This document shows positions 35,886 through 44,923 of a stretch of 62,910 nucleotides of DNA, piece after piece (position 1 is the stretch's first letter; every line of letters starts with the position of its first letter). The stretch covers positions 1 through 62,910 of the forward strand of contig JABMOS010000077.1 of assembly GCA_013203185.1 (NCBI GenBank), in the 5' to 3' direction. Source of the DNA: Fidelibacterota bacterium (GTDB lineage: Bacteria; Fidelibacterota; UBA8477; JABMPR01). Made by a program: the position numbers and the translations under genes. The notes beneath the pieces were generated by a model, which made no database searches, was not told the origin of the DNA, and was given only the letters and a program-made list of their open reading frames with translations.

Positions 35886-36693
35886 TCTTAGCATATTGAT
35901 ATTATTGCTGCCCCTACTATCTTTTTCGCAAATGCAGGAAGATCGCTCGTGTCTGAAGTGTCACCAGTCTGGCTCTTGGTTTCCCTTATCAGAGTCACCA
36001 AGTTTTAACCACAACCTGGACACAGACTTCGAACTCCTTTACAACCACGCTGATCTAGCTTGCACCCAATGCCATTCAGGCAAAAGTATCGATGAATTCC
36101 ACAGTTTCTCAGTCAAGGGAATCGATTGTGCAGATTGCCATCAGGATATCCACCAGAACTATTGGGGCAACCATTGTGAAACCTGCCATTCCCCGGAAAG
36201 CTGGGATATAGGCCAAAGCTTTCGGCGTCATGATGAGACCCTGTTTCCGCTCCAGGCCAGTCATCATACCATGGACTGCTATTTGTGTCATACTTCGCCA
36301 GGGCAGATTCCTCCACTTGAGTGCCAGGATTGTCACGATGTAGATTTTCTACCTGAGCTCACTTCCCACGATGGTCTGACAAACCAAACCGACTGTTCCA
36401 CCTGTCATGCTCCTACCAGATGGAATCAGATTCTTGCTATCAACCACGATGCATTTTTTCCAATTCATAGTGGCAGGCATCGCTGGGTATGGGATAGCTG
36501 CTCAACATGCCACACTTCAGCTGGAGATTACCAGACCTTTACCTGTTTAGGCTCAGGATGCCATTCTGCTTCAAAAATGAACTCTGAGCACTGTGAAGGG
36601 AGTAGTTGTGAGCGGCGTAACGGATTTACCTACCCCAGGAGTGGCGTTGATTCTAATGACTGTTACTTCTGTCATCCCAGGGGAAATGAATAA
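35872..36693 (+). CDS. Exported multiheme cytochrome c, 9 CXXCH plus 1 CX4CH motif
   Basis: 273 residues from the ATG at 35872 (an upstream in-frame TTG at 35857 is less likely; AAGG precedes the ATG). Signal peptide about 1-19. Nine CXXCH and one CX4CH (CLGSGCH) give ten heme sites. It is a compact paralogue of the protein before: the same N-terminal arrangement (CxxCH...W, then H-A-D-x2-C-x2-CH, then DCADCHQDIHQNYWG) and the same C-terminal signature (FTC-x-G-x-GCHS, HCEG, NGxTYPxSGV, CHP-x-G). Its start overlaps the previous gene by 14 bp. Confidence 0.88.
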   Translation: MRTVSLSILILLLPLLSFSQMQEDRSCLKCHQSGSWFPLSESPSFNHNLDTDFELLYNHADLACTQCHSGKSIDEFHSFSVKGIDCADCHQDIHQNYWGNHCETCHSPESWDIGQSFRRHDETLFPLQASHHTMDCYLCHTSPGQIPPLECQDCHDVDFLPELTSHDGLTNQTDCSTCHAPTRWNQILAINHDAFFPIHSGRHRWVWDSCSTCHTSAGDYQTFTCLGSGCHSASKMNSEHCEGSSCERRNGFTYPRSGVDSNDCYFCHPRGNE

Positions 36694-36694
36694 T

Positions 36695-38311
36695 ATGTGG
36701 CGATTGATGAAACGACTTAATAATTATCTAATTTTCAGCCTGTCCATACTGGCGCTATTCACAGCTGCTGCCATGGGTCAAGAAGTGATTGTTGGGTCTA
36801 TTACTTATCTTAGTCGAGATCAGGCATATATTGATCTTGGTAAAAAGAGCGGTATTCAAGTGGGAGATACGATTCAGGTCTATAGAGGCGAGGCGTTAAT
36901 AGGCACGGCAATCGTATCACAATCCAGTGGGTCATCTTCTGCTATTGAGGCGCTAACCCCTGATGACCCAGTCTGGGATATTGGCGACGAAATTCAGGCT
37001 AGTGTGAATTTACCAAAAGCCGATCCACCGACTCCCCTGCTCGCAGTCGACAGCCTCTCCGAAGCAAAACCAGCGGTTCAGGTTTTTCTGGACAGTAGCG
37101 CTTACACCCCACGGACACCTAGCAATATGAGTCTGGATGCCAATAGATTTGCTCCCACTTTCACCGGCTATCTCACTGCACGAGCATCTGATCGAGGAGG
37201 TGACACAAGTGGGGTCAGTGAATCTTCAGGTTCCATCTCTGCTCAATTCAAAATTCTGGATCTTGGTATCAGGCATCTTGATGTAAGCACCTATATCCGT
37301 AGCAACCGATCTTCAAGAGATACCAGTTCTCAGACAAATATCTACTCTATCATGGCGAGCTATGATAATCCTGGGAGTCGGTTCAGCTATTTAATGGGAA
37401 GAATGTATCATCCTCAGTTTTCCATGTTAGGAACCATCGATGGTGTTGGTTTGACCTGGCGATCGGATCGAAGGGTTGTCGCTGCTGCTGGCGGATTAAT
37501 GTCCAATATCAATGATATTCAAGGGCATGCCCAGCGGAACAAATTTGGGCTCATTGATGAAGAACGATTTGATTGGGGAAATGTGCAGCTTGGTTTCGTC
37601 GGAGAGACTGAAGCAGGGGCCTTTTCAAGAAATTATCTTTTGCTTGGCTCTACAGCAAAACTGGGTTCCAGGCTACGACTAAGGGGCTATAGTGAGTTCG
37701 ACCTTGATATACAGGATCAATCTCAATTCCAGAGTGCAGTTTCTCTTACTCGCTTTCGTGCTTCGGTAAATTGGAGACCCTGGCGCTCCCTCATAAGCAC
37801 GTCACGCTACAGTTACAGGGAGAATGTTGTTGATTTGCTGGACACAGCTGAAACTGAATATGAGAAAGCAGCGAGGCATACATTCAATACTAATTTGAGT
37901 TTCATGTTGGGCTCTGGCATGAGTATCAACACCCAGGCCAGCTTCCGGGGAGATGGGTCAAACCGTCACATCCAAATTTATGGGGTCTCGGTCAGTCATC
38001 GAAATTTCACATCAAAATCCCTTTCCCTGAATGCCGGCGGTATGGCCATGTTTTCATATCTGAGTCAGGGTGGTCGTATTTATGCCTCAGCGGGTAGGGA
38101 CATACTCCCCTGGTTGGATGTTGATCTATATGACGAGATCTTCCTGTATCGAATACTCGGTGATTCCAGTTTCAAAATGCGCCACCTGCCTGAGATTTCT
38201 CTTTCAGCCAAAGTCCCTGGTCTCCAGCGTCTTCGACTGCGCACACGCTTTGAACAGGAAGATGGCGAATTGCTATACCGTGTGAGTCTCAGTGCTTCAA
38301 AACAGTTTTAG
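36695..38311 (+). CDS. Putative outer-membrane beta-barrel of the cytochrome operon
   Basis: 538 residues from the ATG at 36695 (AGGGGA 10 nt upstream; ATGs at 36686 and 36707 are alternatives). Signal peptide (about 6-28), then a small SH3-like domain (about 30-95: AYIDLGKKSGIQVGDTIQVY) of the type seen in FlgT-like proteins, a Pro/Ser linker, and about 380 residues of alternating polar/hydrophobic strands with aromatic girdles, ending in Phe (SASKQF). That is the profile of an outer-membrane barrel. Being last in an operon with three multiheme cytochromes, it could be the sheath of a porin-cytochrome conduit. I see no sequence match to MtrB that I can name, so this is inferred from context and strand pattern. 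Confidence 0.6.
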   Translation: MWRLMKRLNNYLIFSLSILALFTAAAMGQEVIVGSITYLSRDQAYIDLGKKSGIQVGDTIQVYRGEALIGTAIVSQSSGSSSAIEALTPDDPVWDIGDEIQASVNLPKADPPTPLLAVDSLSEAKPAVQVFLDSSAYTPRTPSNMSLDANRFAPTFTGYLTARASDRGGDTSGVSESSGSISAQFKILDLGIRHLDVSTYIRSNRSSRDTSSQTNIYSIMASYDNPGSRFSYLMGRMYHPQFSMLGTIDGVGLTWRSDRRVVAAAGGLMSNINDIQGHAQRNKFGLIDEERFDWGNVQLGFVGETEAGAFSRNYLLLGSTAKLGSRLRLRGYSEFDLDIQDQSQFQSAVSLTRFRASVNWRPWRSLISTSRYSYRENVVDLLDTAETEYEKAARHTFNTNLSFMLGSGMSINTQASFRGDGSNRHIQIYGVSVSHRNFTSKSLSLNAGGMAMFSYLSQGGRIYASAGRDILPWLDVDLYDEIFLYRILGDSSFKMRHLPEISLSAKVPGLQRLRLRTRFEQEDGELLYRVSLSASKQF

Positions 38312-38319
38312 AATATTGT

Positions 38320-38355
38320 AAAAAGCCCCCACCAAAACATGATGAGAGGCTTTTA
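38320..38355. terminator. Candidate bidirectional terminator between convergent genes
   Basis: AAAAGCC (38321-38327) pairs with GGCTTTT (38348-38354) around a 20-nt loop, lying between the end of the barrel gene and the end of the permease gene. Minus-strand reading gives five Ts at the stem end. The long loop makes it a moderate candidate. Confidence 0.4.
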
Positions 38356-38378
38356 CGGGGTTATTGCTAATTGAGTGT

Positions 38379-40808
38379 CTATTCGTAGCGTAAAGACTTT
38401 ATGGGGTTGGCTACAGCTGCCCGATAGGACTGCCAGGCCACAGTGACAACAGCCACCATCAATGCAAGAAGTGACGCTCCCACAAATACCATAACACTGA
38501 TATCTATTCTATAAGCATAGTTCTCTAACCATTCACTCATTGCATAGTATGCAAGGGGAACAGCGATGGCGACTGATAAGAGCATTAGTTTGAGTGTATC
38601 CCTGGAGAGTAGTACCAATATGCTACTCACAGAGGCACCCAATACCTTGCGGATACCAATTTCCTTGGTACGCCTTTCAGCATTAAAGGAAGCCAAACCC
38701 AAAAGCCCCAAACTGGCGATGAATATGGCCAGCCCGGCAAACAATAATATAATTTGAGCAGACTGCCTTTCAGTCTGATACAGCCTGGCATAAAATTCAT
38801 CGAAGTGATCATATTCCATTGCCTGCTCACCGGCATTTTGCTTCCAGACTTTTTCAATATGGGCCAAGGTGCCATCCAGATACCTTGGATCATATTTTAC
38901 AGTGGTAAATTTACCCCAGTTCGGTCTAAATCTGGCAGTTCCATCACCTAAGAGAAACATGGCCATGGGTCGGATCTCCTGCTGTGGGGATTCAAAATGG
39001 TAATCCTCAACCACCCCAATGATCCTGATTGATGTGGGATTCTGACGGAAATAGGTAATGATATCTTGTCCTATAGGATCAGTGATACCAAATGCTTTCA
39101 CGGCTGCTTGATTCAGAATGACTGCATTTGTATCTGTTCCCCGCTCTTGTGCAAAGAACCGTCCCTCTGACATCTTTAACTCATAGATCGCGGCATAGTC
39201 ATAATCTACCAAAAAACTCGCAAGCAGACGGGTTTCCTCAACATCATTTACCATCATACTGGTAGCGTTGCCGTTTAAACCATCCTCATTCCCTGGAATA
39301 GCTGTGCTATTGCTCACCATGAGTACACCAGGGTCATCTCGCAAACTGGTCTTAAATGCCTGAATGGTTCGACCAATGTCATCAGTTTTTTTCACAATGA
39401 GCAAGTTCTCAGGGTTAAGTCCTAAGTCCCGGGTCTGCAGAAAATTGAGCTGATCCCGAATAATCATTGTGGAAATTAGCAGGGTCACGGAAACAGCGAA
39501 CTGAAAGATCACCAGACCATTCCTGAGCCAGTTGCTACCTTTTCCAGGTGACCCATTGCCCTTGAGCACCTTGAGGGGATTGAATGATGATAAAAGGAAG
39601 GCTGGATAACTACCAGCCAGCAAACCGACAGGAATAACCCAGAGATAGATCCTTGGTATGTCCGAAAGGTTCAATGCTAAGGGCGTTTCAATGAGTTGGG
39701 AAAACCACGGCAATAAGAACTGGACCAGCAATAAGGCCAGACTGAATGCGATGGTGGTCACAAATATTGATTCTGCTAAGAATTGGACAATGATTTGACT
39801 GCGGTTACCGCCCAGTGTTTTACGAATACCAATTTCACGTGCACGACTCATTGATCTGGCCGTAGATAAATTCATATAATTGATACATGCCAGGAGCAGG
39901 ATAAAAATGGCAATATATGCAAAAATGGTCACAGCTTGCCCATCCCCATTCACCTCAAACTCACCTGGCAATTGAGAATGGAGATGGATGTCAGTAAGCG
40001 GAGTCATAAAAAATGCATATGCATCTCCTCTTTCTACCAACTGATCAAAAGAAATACCCAGAAATTGTTCAACCTCGGGGCCAACATACTTGCGGATGAG
40101 CTCAGGGAACTTTGCCTCAAATTCCGCAGCATTTGCACCTTCTGCCAACTGCAGATAAGTTTGAAAATTATTACTTAACCACATACTATTCCGAGAATCG
40201 CCGTAGGTCACCATTGAGCCTAAAAAGTCAAAATGCCAATGTGAATCGTCTGGAAGCTCCGCAACCACACCTGTTACTGTAAAATCTGATACATTGTCAG
40301 AATTCAATACTTTTCCTATGGGATTGGCATCACCAAAATACTTCTTTGCCATCTGCTCCGTGATGACCACTGAGAATGGCTGCGTTAAAGCAGTCTTGGG
40401 ATTACCAAGTAACATTGGGATTGTAAACACATCAAATACCGTTGAATCGGCCTGGAACCATCGCTCTTCTGAAAAGACCATATCCTCATAGCGCAACACG
40501 GGGAAACCTGTATTACGGATACGAACATAATTGACTACTTCTGGATATTCCTCCAACATGGTTGGGCCAGCAGGAGCCGTAGAATTGGTCATCCTAAATG
40601 CATTGTCGCCCAATTTACCTTCGAGGTTCAATCGGTAAATGTTATCGGCGTTGGTGTGAAATCGATCAAACCCTTGCTCATAGCGAACAAACATTAAAAT
40701 CAGTATACAGGTCGTCACGCCAATAGCCAGACCCACAATATTGATGAAAGCATATAGTCGCTGTTTGATCAAGGACCTGAATGCCACTTTTGTATAACTC
40801 AGCCACAT
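38379..40808 (-). CDS. MacB/FtsX-type ABC transporter permease
   Basis: 809 residues. Two repeats of a MacB-like periplasmic core domain plus FtsX permease: helix at about 18-42, periplasmic domain about 45-270, three helices about 280-420, then a second set ending with three helices (about 690-800). N-terminus SYTKVAFRSLIKQRLYAFIN and the ASFNAERRTKEIGIRKVLGA coupling segment are typical of Bacteroidetes-type macrolide/lipoprotein exporter permeases. Transcribed last in an adaptor-ATPase-permease operon. Substrate unknown: peptides, siderophores, drugs or lipoproteins are all possible. Confidence 0.9.
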   Translation of the reverse strand: MWLSYTKVAFRSLIKQRLYAFINIVGLAIGVTTCILILMFVRYEQGFDRFHTNADNIYRLNLEGKLGDNAFRMTNSTAPAGPTMLEEYPEVVNYVRIRNTGFPVLRYEDMVFSEERWFQADSTVFDVFTIPMLLGNPKTALTQPFSVVITEQMAKKYFGDANPIGKVLNSDNVSDFTVTGVVAELPDDSHWHFDFLGSMVTYGDSRNSMWLSNNFQTYLQLAEGANAAEFEAKFPELIRKYVGPEVEQFLGISFDQLVERGDAYAFFMTPLTDIHLHSQLPGEFEVNGDGQAVTIFAYIAIFILLLACINYMNLSTARSMSRAREIGIRKTLGGNRSQIIVQFLAESIFVTTIAFSLALLLVQFLLPWFSQLIETPLALNLSDIPRIYLWVIPVGLLAGSYPAFLLSSFNPLKVLKGNGSPGKGSNWLRNGLVIFQFAVSVTLLISTMIIRDQLNFLQTRDLGLNPENLLIVKKTDDIGRTIQAFKTSLRDDPGVLMVSNSTAIPGNEDGLNGNATSMMVNDVEETRLLASFLVDYDYAAIYELKMSEGRFFAQERGTDTNAVILNQAAVKAFGITDPIGQDIITYFRQNPTSIRIIGVVEDYHFESPQQEIRPMAMFLLGDGTARFRPNWGKFTTVKYDPRYLDGTLAHIEKVWKQNAGEQAMEYDHFDEFYARLYQTERQSAQIILLFAGLAIFIASLGLLGLASFNAERRTKEIGIRKVLGASVSSILVLLSRDTLKLMLLSVAIAVPLAYYAMSEWLENYAYRIDISVMVFVGASLLALMVAVVTVAWQSYRAAVANPIKSLRYE

Positions 40809-40841
40809 AAGACTACTCCTGTTCGGGGTATTGATAAATGT

Positions 40842-41531
40842 TTAGACATGAAAATTTCCATTCAAAGTCTCATCAGCTATTTTCCCATCAAATAAATTGA
40901 CAGTTCGATTCCCATAGGCTGCATATGCAGGTGAGTGGGTTACCATCACGATAGTAGTCCCCTGTGCATTTAAATCTTTCATGAGATTCATGACCTCATC
41001 ACCATGCTGAGAATCGAGATTTCCCGTAGGCTCATCTGCCAGCACGATTTTAGGGTTGGTAACCAATGCCCTGGACACGGCAACACGCTGTTGCTGTCCT
41101 CCAGATAATTGTTGTGGATAATGTTTACTTCTGTGACCGACACCCATTTTATCCAGCATCGCCTGAACGCGTTCCTTCCGCTCTGAGGAGGGAACGCCAA
41201 GATACAGAAGGGGTAATTCAACATTCTCATATACAGTCAGCTCGTCAATGAGATTAAAGCTCTGGAATACAAACCCGATATTGGCCTTGCGAAAGTCTGC
41301 TCTCTGGTGCTCGTTATACCCACTTACCTCTTCACCTAAAAAGTGATATTTCCCCGAGCTGGCATTGTCCAGTAGTCCCAGGACATTCATAAGGGTTGAT
41401 TTCCCACAACCAGAAGGTCCCATAATTGATACAAATTCACCTTCTTTTATTTCTAGATCTATCTCATTCAAGGCAGTGGTTTCGATTTCTTCAGATCGAA
41501 ATATCTTGTTTAATTTTTCTGTCTTTATCAT
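40842..41531 (-). CDS. ABC transporter ATP-binding protein (LolD/MacB type)
   Basis: 229 residues. Walker A GPSGCGKST, Q-loop VFQSFNL, signature LSGGQQQRVAVSRAL, Walker B IVLADEPTGNLDS and the switch His (MVTHSP) are all present, so it should be an active ATPase. It belongs to the MacB/LolD/FtsE clade that powers mechanotransmission exporters. The permease follows after 33 bp and the adaptor precedes by 23 bp. Confidence 0.95.
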   Translation of the reverse strand: MIKTEKLNKIFRSEEIETTALNEIDLEIKEGEFVSIMGPSGCGKSTLMNVLGLLDNASSGKYHFLGEEVSGYNEHQRADFRKANIGFVFQSFNLIDELTVYENVELPLLYLGVPSSERKERVQAMLDKMGVGHRSKHYPQQLSGGQQQRVAVSRALVTNPKIVLADEPTGNLDSQHGDEVMNLMKDLNAQGTTIVMVTHSPAYAAYGNRTVNLFDGKIADETLNGNFHV

Positions 41532-41554
41532 TTTGATCTCCTTGGTTCTCGCGA

Positions 41555-42811
41555 TTATGCTTCGTTTTTAAAAAATAATTGTTCGTAGTCTCCGAACTGA
41601 CGGTAACTGCTTGTGATGACCTTCTCCCCGGGCTCTAAACCTTCAAGGACTTCATAATAATCTTGATTTTGTCTTCCAAGCTTGACTTGTCTCTTACTGG
41701 CACTCTCACCGCCTTCATCAAGCACATAGACCCATTGACCACCCGTTTCCTGGTAAAATCCTCCACGTCTTAAGAGAATGGCTTGCTGGGAATTGCCAAG
41801 CTCCAGACGCATGTGTAGGGTTTGACCACGTCTGATGTCCTCAGGCTCTCTGCCTTCGAATCCCAGTTCTATGCGAAACTGGCCATTCACAACCTCTGGG
41901 TATATCTTGTTTAAGTGGACGGTGTACTCGTTGGAGCCAATGGTAAACAGTGCGGGTTGACTGAGTTGAACCCGAGTAATAAAATGTTCATCCACTGGTG
42001 CACTGATCTTAAATCCGTCGAGGATATCAATTTGTCCCAGACGCTCCCCTCTGACTTTGGCTTCTCCAATTTCAGCATTTAATGAGGTCAATTGACCTGA
42101 TACTGGTGCTGTGATGACAAGATTATCTAAATTTTGTTTAACGATTTCCATATTATCCTGCATCCGTTGCAAGCCGCTTTCTAGCTGTTCCACCTGCACT
42201 TCCCGGTAGATGGAATCCTGCTCAAATGACTGGAGCGTTAATTCACGTTTTTTGAGTAAATATTGATAATCATCCCTGCTGGAATCAAACTCATCGCTGG
42301 ATATCATCGCTTTGGACGAAAGTTTTTTGTTGCGCTCAAAGACACGCTTGGATTGGAGTATTTGATGATCTAGATCCAATAATTGAGATTGAATATTCAG
42401 ACGATTTTGCTGCATGGCCAGTTTGGTATTTCGAAGATTATTGCTCTGTTGGAATAATTCGGCCTCGCGGTACATGATATCCAGGAGCAAGTTGGTATTT
42501 GCCAGGCTGATAATTTTGTCACCTTTTTCCACAAAAGTTCCAGCTTCTATATATCTTGCTTCTACGCGCCCACCTTCGATGGCATCCAGGTAATAGGTTT
42601 TAATTGGTACCACAGCACCACTGAAAGCTATAAATTCTTGAAAATCGCCACTCTCTACAGAACTGATCCCGATGCGTCGATTATCAATTTTTAGTGTATC
42701 ACCACTACTAGCACCTGTAACCAGCGCAGAGCCGACCAGGATTACCGCTGCAGTAACCAAAACATATAGTCTATATTTTTTCCATTTAGATTTTTCTATT
42801 TTACGATCCAT
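41555..42811 (-). CDS. HlyD/MacA-family periplasmic adaptor
   Basis: 418 residues from the ATG at 42811 (GGGGA 4 nt upstream; the frame is open to 42844). One N-terminal membrane helix (about 14-34), lipoyl-like halves (EARYIEAGTFVEKGDKIISL and VITAPVSGQLTSLNAEIGE), a long coiled-coil hairpin (about 105-210) and beta-barrel domains. It bridges the inner-membrane ABC permease to an outer-membrane channel. No TolC-like gene is in the window. The upstream intergenic region has two palindromes that may be operators. Confidence 0.9.
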   Translation of the reverse strand: MDRKIEKSKWKKYRLYVLVTAAVILVGSALVTGASSGDTLKIDNRRIGISSVESGDFQEFIAFSGAVVPIKTYYLDAIEGGRVEARYIEAGTFVEKGDKIISLANTNLLLDIMYREAELFQQSNNLRNTKLAMQQNRLNIQSQLLDLDHQILQSKRVFERNKKLSSKAMISSDEFDSSRDDYQYLLKKRELTLQSFEQDSIYREVQVEQLESGLQRMQDNMEIVKQNLDNLVITAPVSGQLTSLNAEIGEAKVRGERLGQIDILDGFKISAPVDEHFITRVQLSQPALFTIGSNEYTVHLNKIYPEVVNGQFRIELGFEGREPEDIRRGQTLHMRLELGNSQQAILLRRGGFYQETGGQWVYVLDEGGESASKRQVKLGRQNQDYYEVLEGLEPGEKVITSSYRQFGDYEQLFFKNEA

Positions 42812-42915
42812 AGTGTCCCCAATAGGCAATGTGCATCTCCACAATTATTCAAACCTTGGTGAATATCTTCATGATTCGAGTGCACGGTTCGAGTGAATGT
42901 CATGACAGCTCTTAT

Positions 42916-42928
42916 CACAAGGCTTGTG
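42916..42928. promoter_or_regulatory. Palindrome, possible operator
   Basis: CACAAG-G-CTTGTG, a perfect 6-bp inverted repeat with a 1-nt centre, about 105 bp before the adaptor start. It is of a size suited to a dimeric repressor. No regulator gene is adjacent. Confidence 0.3.
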
Positions 42929-43030
42929 CCAAGGATGGCAGTTGAATCCATATCCTACTGATTATTAAGTATTTACAAGTCTATCTTAATAAAAGATGGT
43001 CAGGGTAAAAAAGAAAACATTACTCATTTC

Positions 43031-43047
43031 GATATGAAGTGCATATC
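43031..43047. promoter_or_regulatory. Palindrome, possible operator
   Basis: GATATG-aagtg-CATATC, a 6-bp inverted repeat with a 5-nt spacer, about 220 bp before the adaptor start and 69 bp beyond the glucan-locus terminator. Confidence 0.25.
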
Positions 43048-43115
43048 AATTTTATATGGATTGCACCTTTCTATGATCAAATAGGGGCAAGCTAGGAGGT
43101 CTTGAGATTATGGAA

Positions 43116-43145
43116 TAAAAAAAGTCCCGGTTTTACCTGGGACTT
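43116..43145 (-). terminator. Rho-independent terminator of the beta-glucan locus
   Basis: On the minus strand, AAGTCCC pairs with GGGACTT around a short AGGTAAAACC loop, followed by a run of seven Ts. It lies 93 bp after the GH9 stop and is the best intrinsic terminator in the window. It separates the glucan genes from the exporter operon. Confidence 0.8.
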
Positions 43146-43237
43146 CCTTGTGAAATGACACCAAATTGCTGAATTAACAGATTATGTGCTTCTGTTATCT
43201 CGCTGATACACAGTACACTATGTAATTGCTATAAAGT

Positions 43238-44923
43238 CTAACCCTCTGCATCCAGAGCGACTGAGACATAAACGAAAACGCCATTCCAATTGATGGCTAC
43301 CTCATTGGTGGCATAGCTACAAAGCTCATCAATGAATGCCTTGGCAGGATATGGGGATAGATAAGCATCTGCACCGCAATCCTCTTTATTTTCAGGGTTA
43401 GGTCCGCCGGAAACCCAGCCGGGTAAAGGTTCTTTAATCTCATCAGCTTCAGAAGGACGATGATGGATGTGCATAGGTGTTTTGTCACCAAACCCTGTGA
43501 CAAATGAAACTCCATTGGGATTCTTGCCCAGGACCCAATCAAAGGTGGATTGAGCAGCATCTTTATAGGCTTTTTCACCACTGATCTTATATGCATAGAT
43601 GAGAACCATTGCCTGATTGAGGAAATCACTGCTACTTCCCCATCTAAAAGCATCGTTAGAAACATCATAGGCGCTATTCATTTGCTCTTTTAAAAGAGAA
43701 TCAGCCAACACCATGAAAGCTTGTTTGAGAGCTTCATCAGACTGATGGTTCAGAAGATCCATGGCTGCCAGGGCGGCCCCATCTCTCCATTCAGGGACTA
43801 TTAGAGGTGTTGGTACTGGTGCTTCGTATTTCTCACCTGTGGTAATGCTCAATTCAGTGGCTGCCCAAAATTTTTCATCATTAAGGGGCTTGTCTGATTG
43901 GCCATAGGCTCCTGTTGAAATATCCTCAGGTTGCACATAGTAAACATCTACATTTTTCCGTGCCCACTCCCAGGCCTTAATTGAAGCCCGGAGACATTTC
44001 TCTGAAAATATGGGGTCATAGGGTTTATAGACGCGGCTGGCCTGGGCCATGGATGCGGCAAAGTCTAGAGTCGCTGCAGTGGTTTTCATGACCACCCAGC
44101 GTGAATCCGTATCCATTTCGGGCATAATCATGCCAGGGAAACTTTTGGCAGTCAATTTATGGTATACCCCACCATCTTCAGGATCCTGCATGGTGAGCAT
44201 CCAGTCAAGATTCCAGCGTATTTCATCCAGCAGATCTGGTGTCTCATCGCCGCTCTCAGGGACATTAGTAGTCAACATCCCGGCCACTTCAGGGTAATGT
44301 TCAAACACACTCATCATGGTGGTAACCGTTATGGCTGAGTTGACGATATATTTGCCATAATCACCAGCATCATACCAACCTTTGGGTGAGGAAATCATTG
44401 TCCCCTCGGGACGCGAGGCAGATGCAGCACTGGCATGAATACCCACTTCAGTATCTGGATGTCCAGCTGCTCTGGCATAAGCGCCTGCATATTTTTCATC
44501 AATTTCAACACCAGCCCGGTGGAAATAGAAAGCCTTCACACTGGCTGTGGACACCTCCGTATAAACATTTCGGTCAATATCAAATTCATGAGAACTAGAG
44601 GTACCGACTTGCAATCTGTAGGATCCTGGTGTTGTAAAAGCTGAGAACTCAGCCAAACGCACCGTTTCACCTGAAGCATCCCAGTATTGGGGCTCACTAA
44701 GGTTTCCTGCGTGCACAATTGCTTGAGACTGAACATCTAGGATATTAAAGCTCTCTGACGACCCAATGACTACTGCAGACTTATAACCATCAGGTAAGTA
44801 ACCCAATTGATTCAAATGAATAGTGTCACCGGGTGGTGATACTGCCTGAATGCTTGGATTGCAGGACAGAATTATGGCCATGGCTAAACTACCAATAAAA
44901 ACCAAGATTACATTCTTGTTCAT
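43238..44923 (-). CDS. Glycoside hydrolase family 9 lipoprotein (endoglucanase/cellodextrinase)
   Basis: 561 residues. Signal peptide with lipobox ending at C21 (IILSCN), so probably membrane-anchored. An N-terminal Ig-like domain (about 33-118, starting [17 protein letters not shown]) precedes the (alpha/alpha)6 GH9 domain (about 125-561). The catalytic aspartates are in [10 protein letters not shown] (D185, D188) and the proton donor is E541 (TNEVAINWN), with the MHIHHRPS motif between. Ig-GH9 enzymes cut cellulose or cellodextrins. Overlaps GH94 by 4 bp (ATGA), so its products probably feed cellobiose phosphorylase. Confidence 0.92.
   Translation of the reverse strand: MNKNVILVFIGSLAMAIILSCNPSIQAVSPPGDTIHLNQLGYLPDGYKSAVVIGSSESFNILDVQSQAIVHAGNLSEPQYWDASGETVRLAEFSAFTTPGSYRLQVGTSSSHEFDIDRNVYTEVSTASVKAFYFHRAGVEIDEKYAGAYARAAGHPDTEVGIHASAASASRPEGTMISSPKGWYDAGDYGKYIVNSAITVTTMMSVFEHYPEVAGMLTTNVPESGDETPDLLDEIRWNLDWMLTMQDPEDGGVYHKLTAKSFPGMIMPEMDTDSRWVVMKTTAATLDFAASMAQASRVYKPYDPIFSEKCLRASIKAWEWARKNVDVYYVQPEDISTGAYGQSDKPLNDEKFWAATELSITTGEKYEAPVPTPLIVPEWRDGAALAAMDLLNHQSDEALKQAFMVLADSLLKEQMNSAYDVSNDAFRWGSSSDFLNQAMVLIYAYKISGEKAYKDAAQSTFDWVLGKNPNGVSFVTGFGDKTPMHIHHRPSEADEIKEPLPGWVSGGPNPENKEDCGADAYLSPYPAKAFIDELCSYATNEVAINWNGVFVYVSVALDAEG

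Larger units (their letters stand above)
42812..43115. other. Intergenic region upstream of the adaptor-ABC operon
   Basis: No open frame or RNA gene is recognised in this gap between the glucan-locus terminator and the adaptor start. It is AT-rich and holds the two short palindromes listed separately. It must contain the promoter of the exporter operon, but I found no pair of -35/-10 boxes that I would defend. Confidence 0.5.

Noticed and set aside
31375-36693. Nitrite reductase NrfA or a similar catalytic multiheme enzyme
   Set aside because: No CXXCK motif or other distinctive active-site heme is present in any of the three cytochromes; they look like electron carriers.
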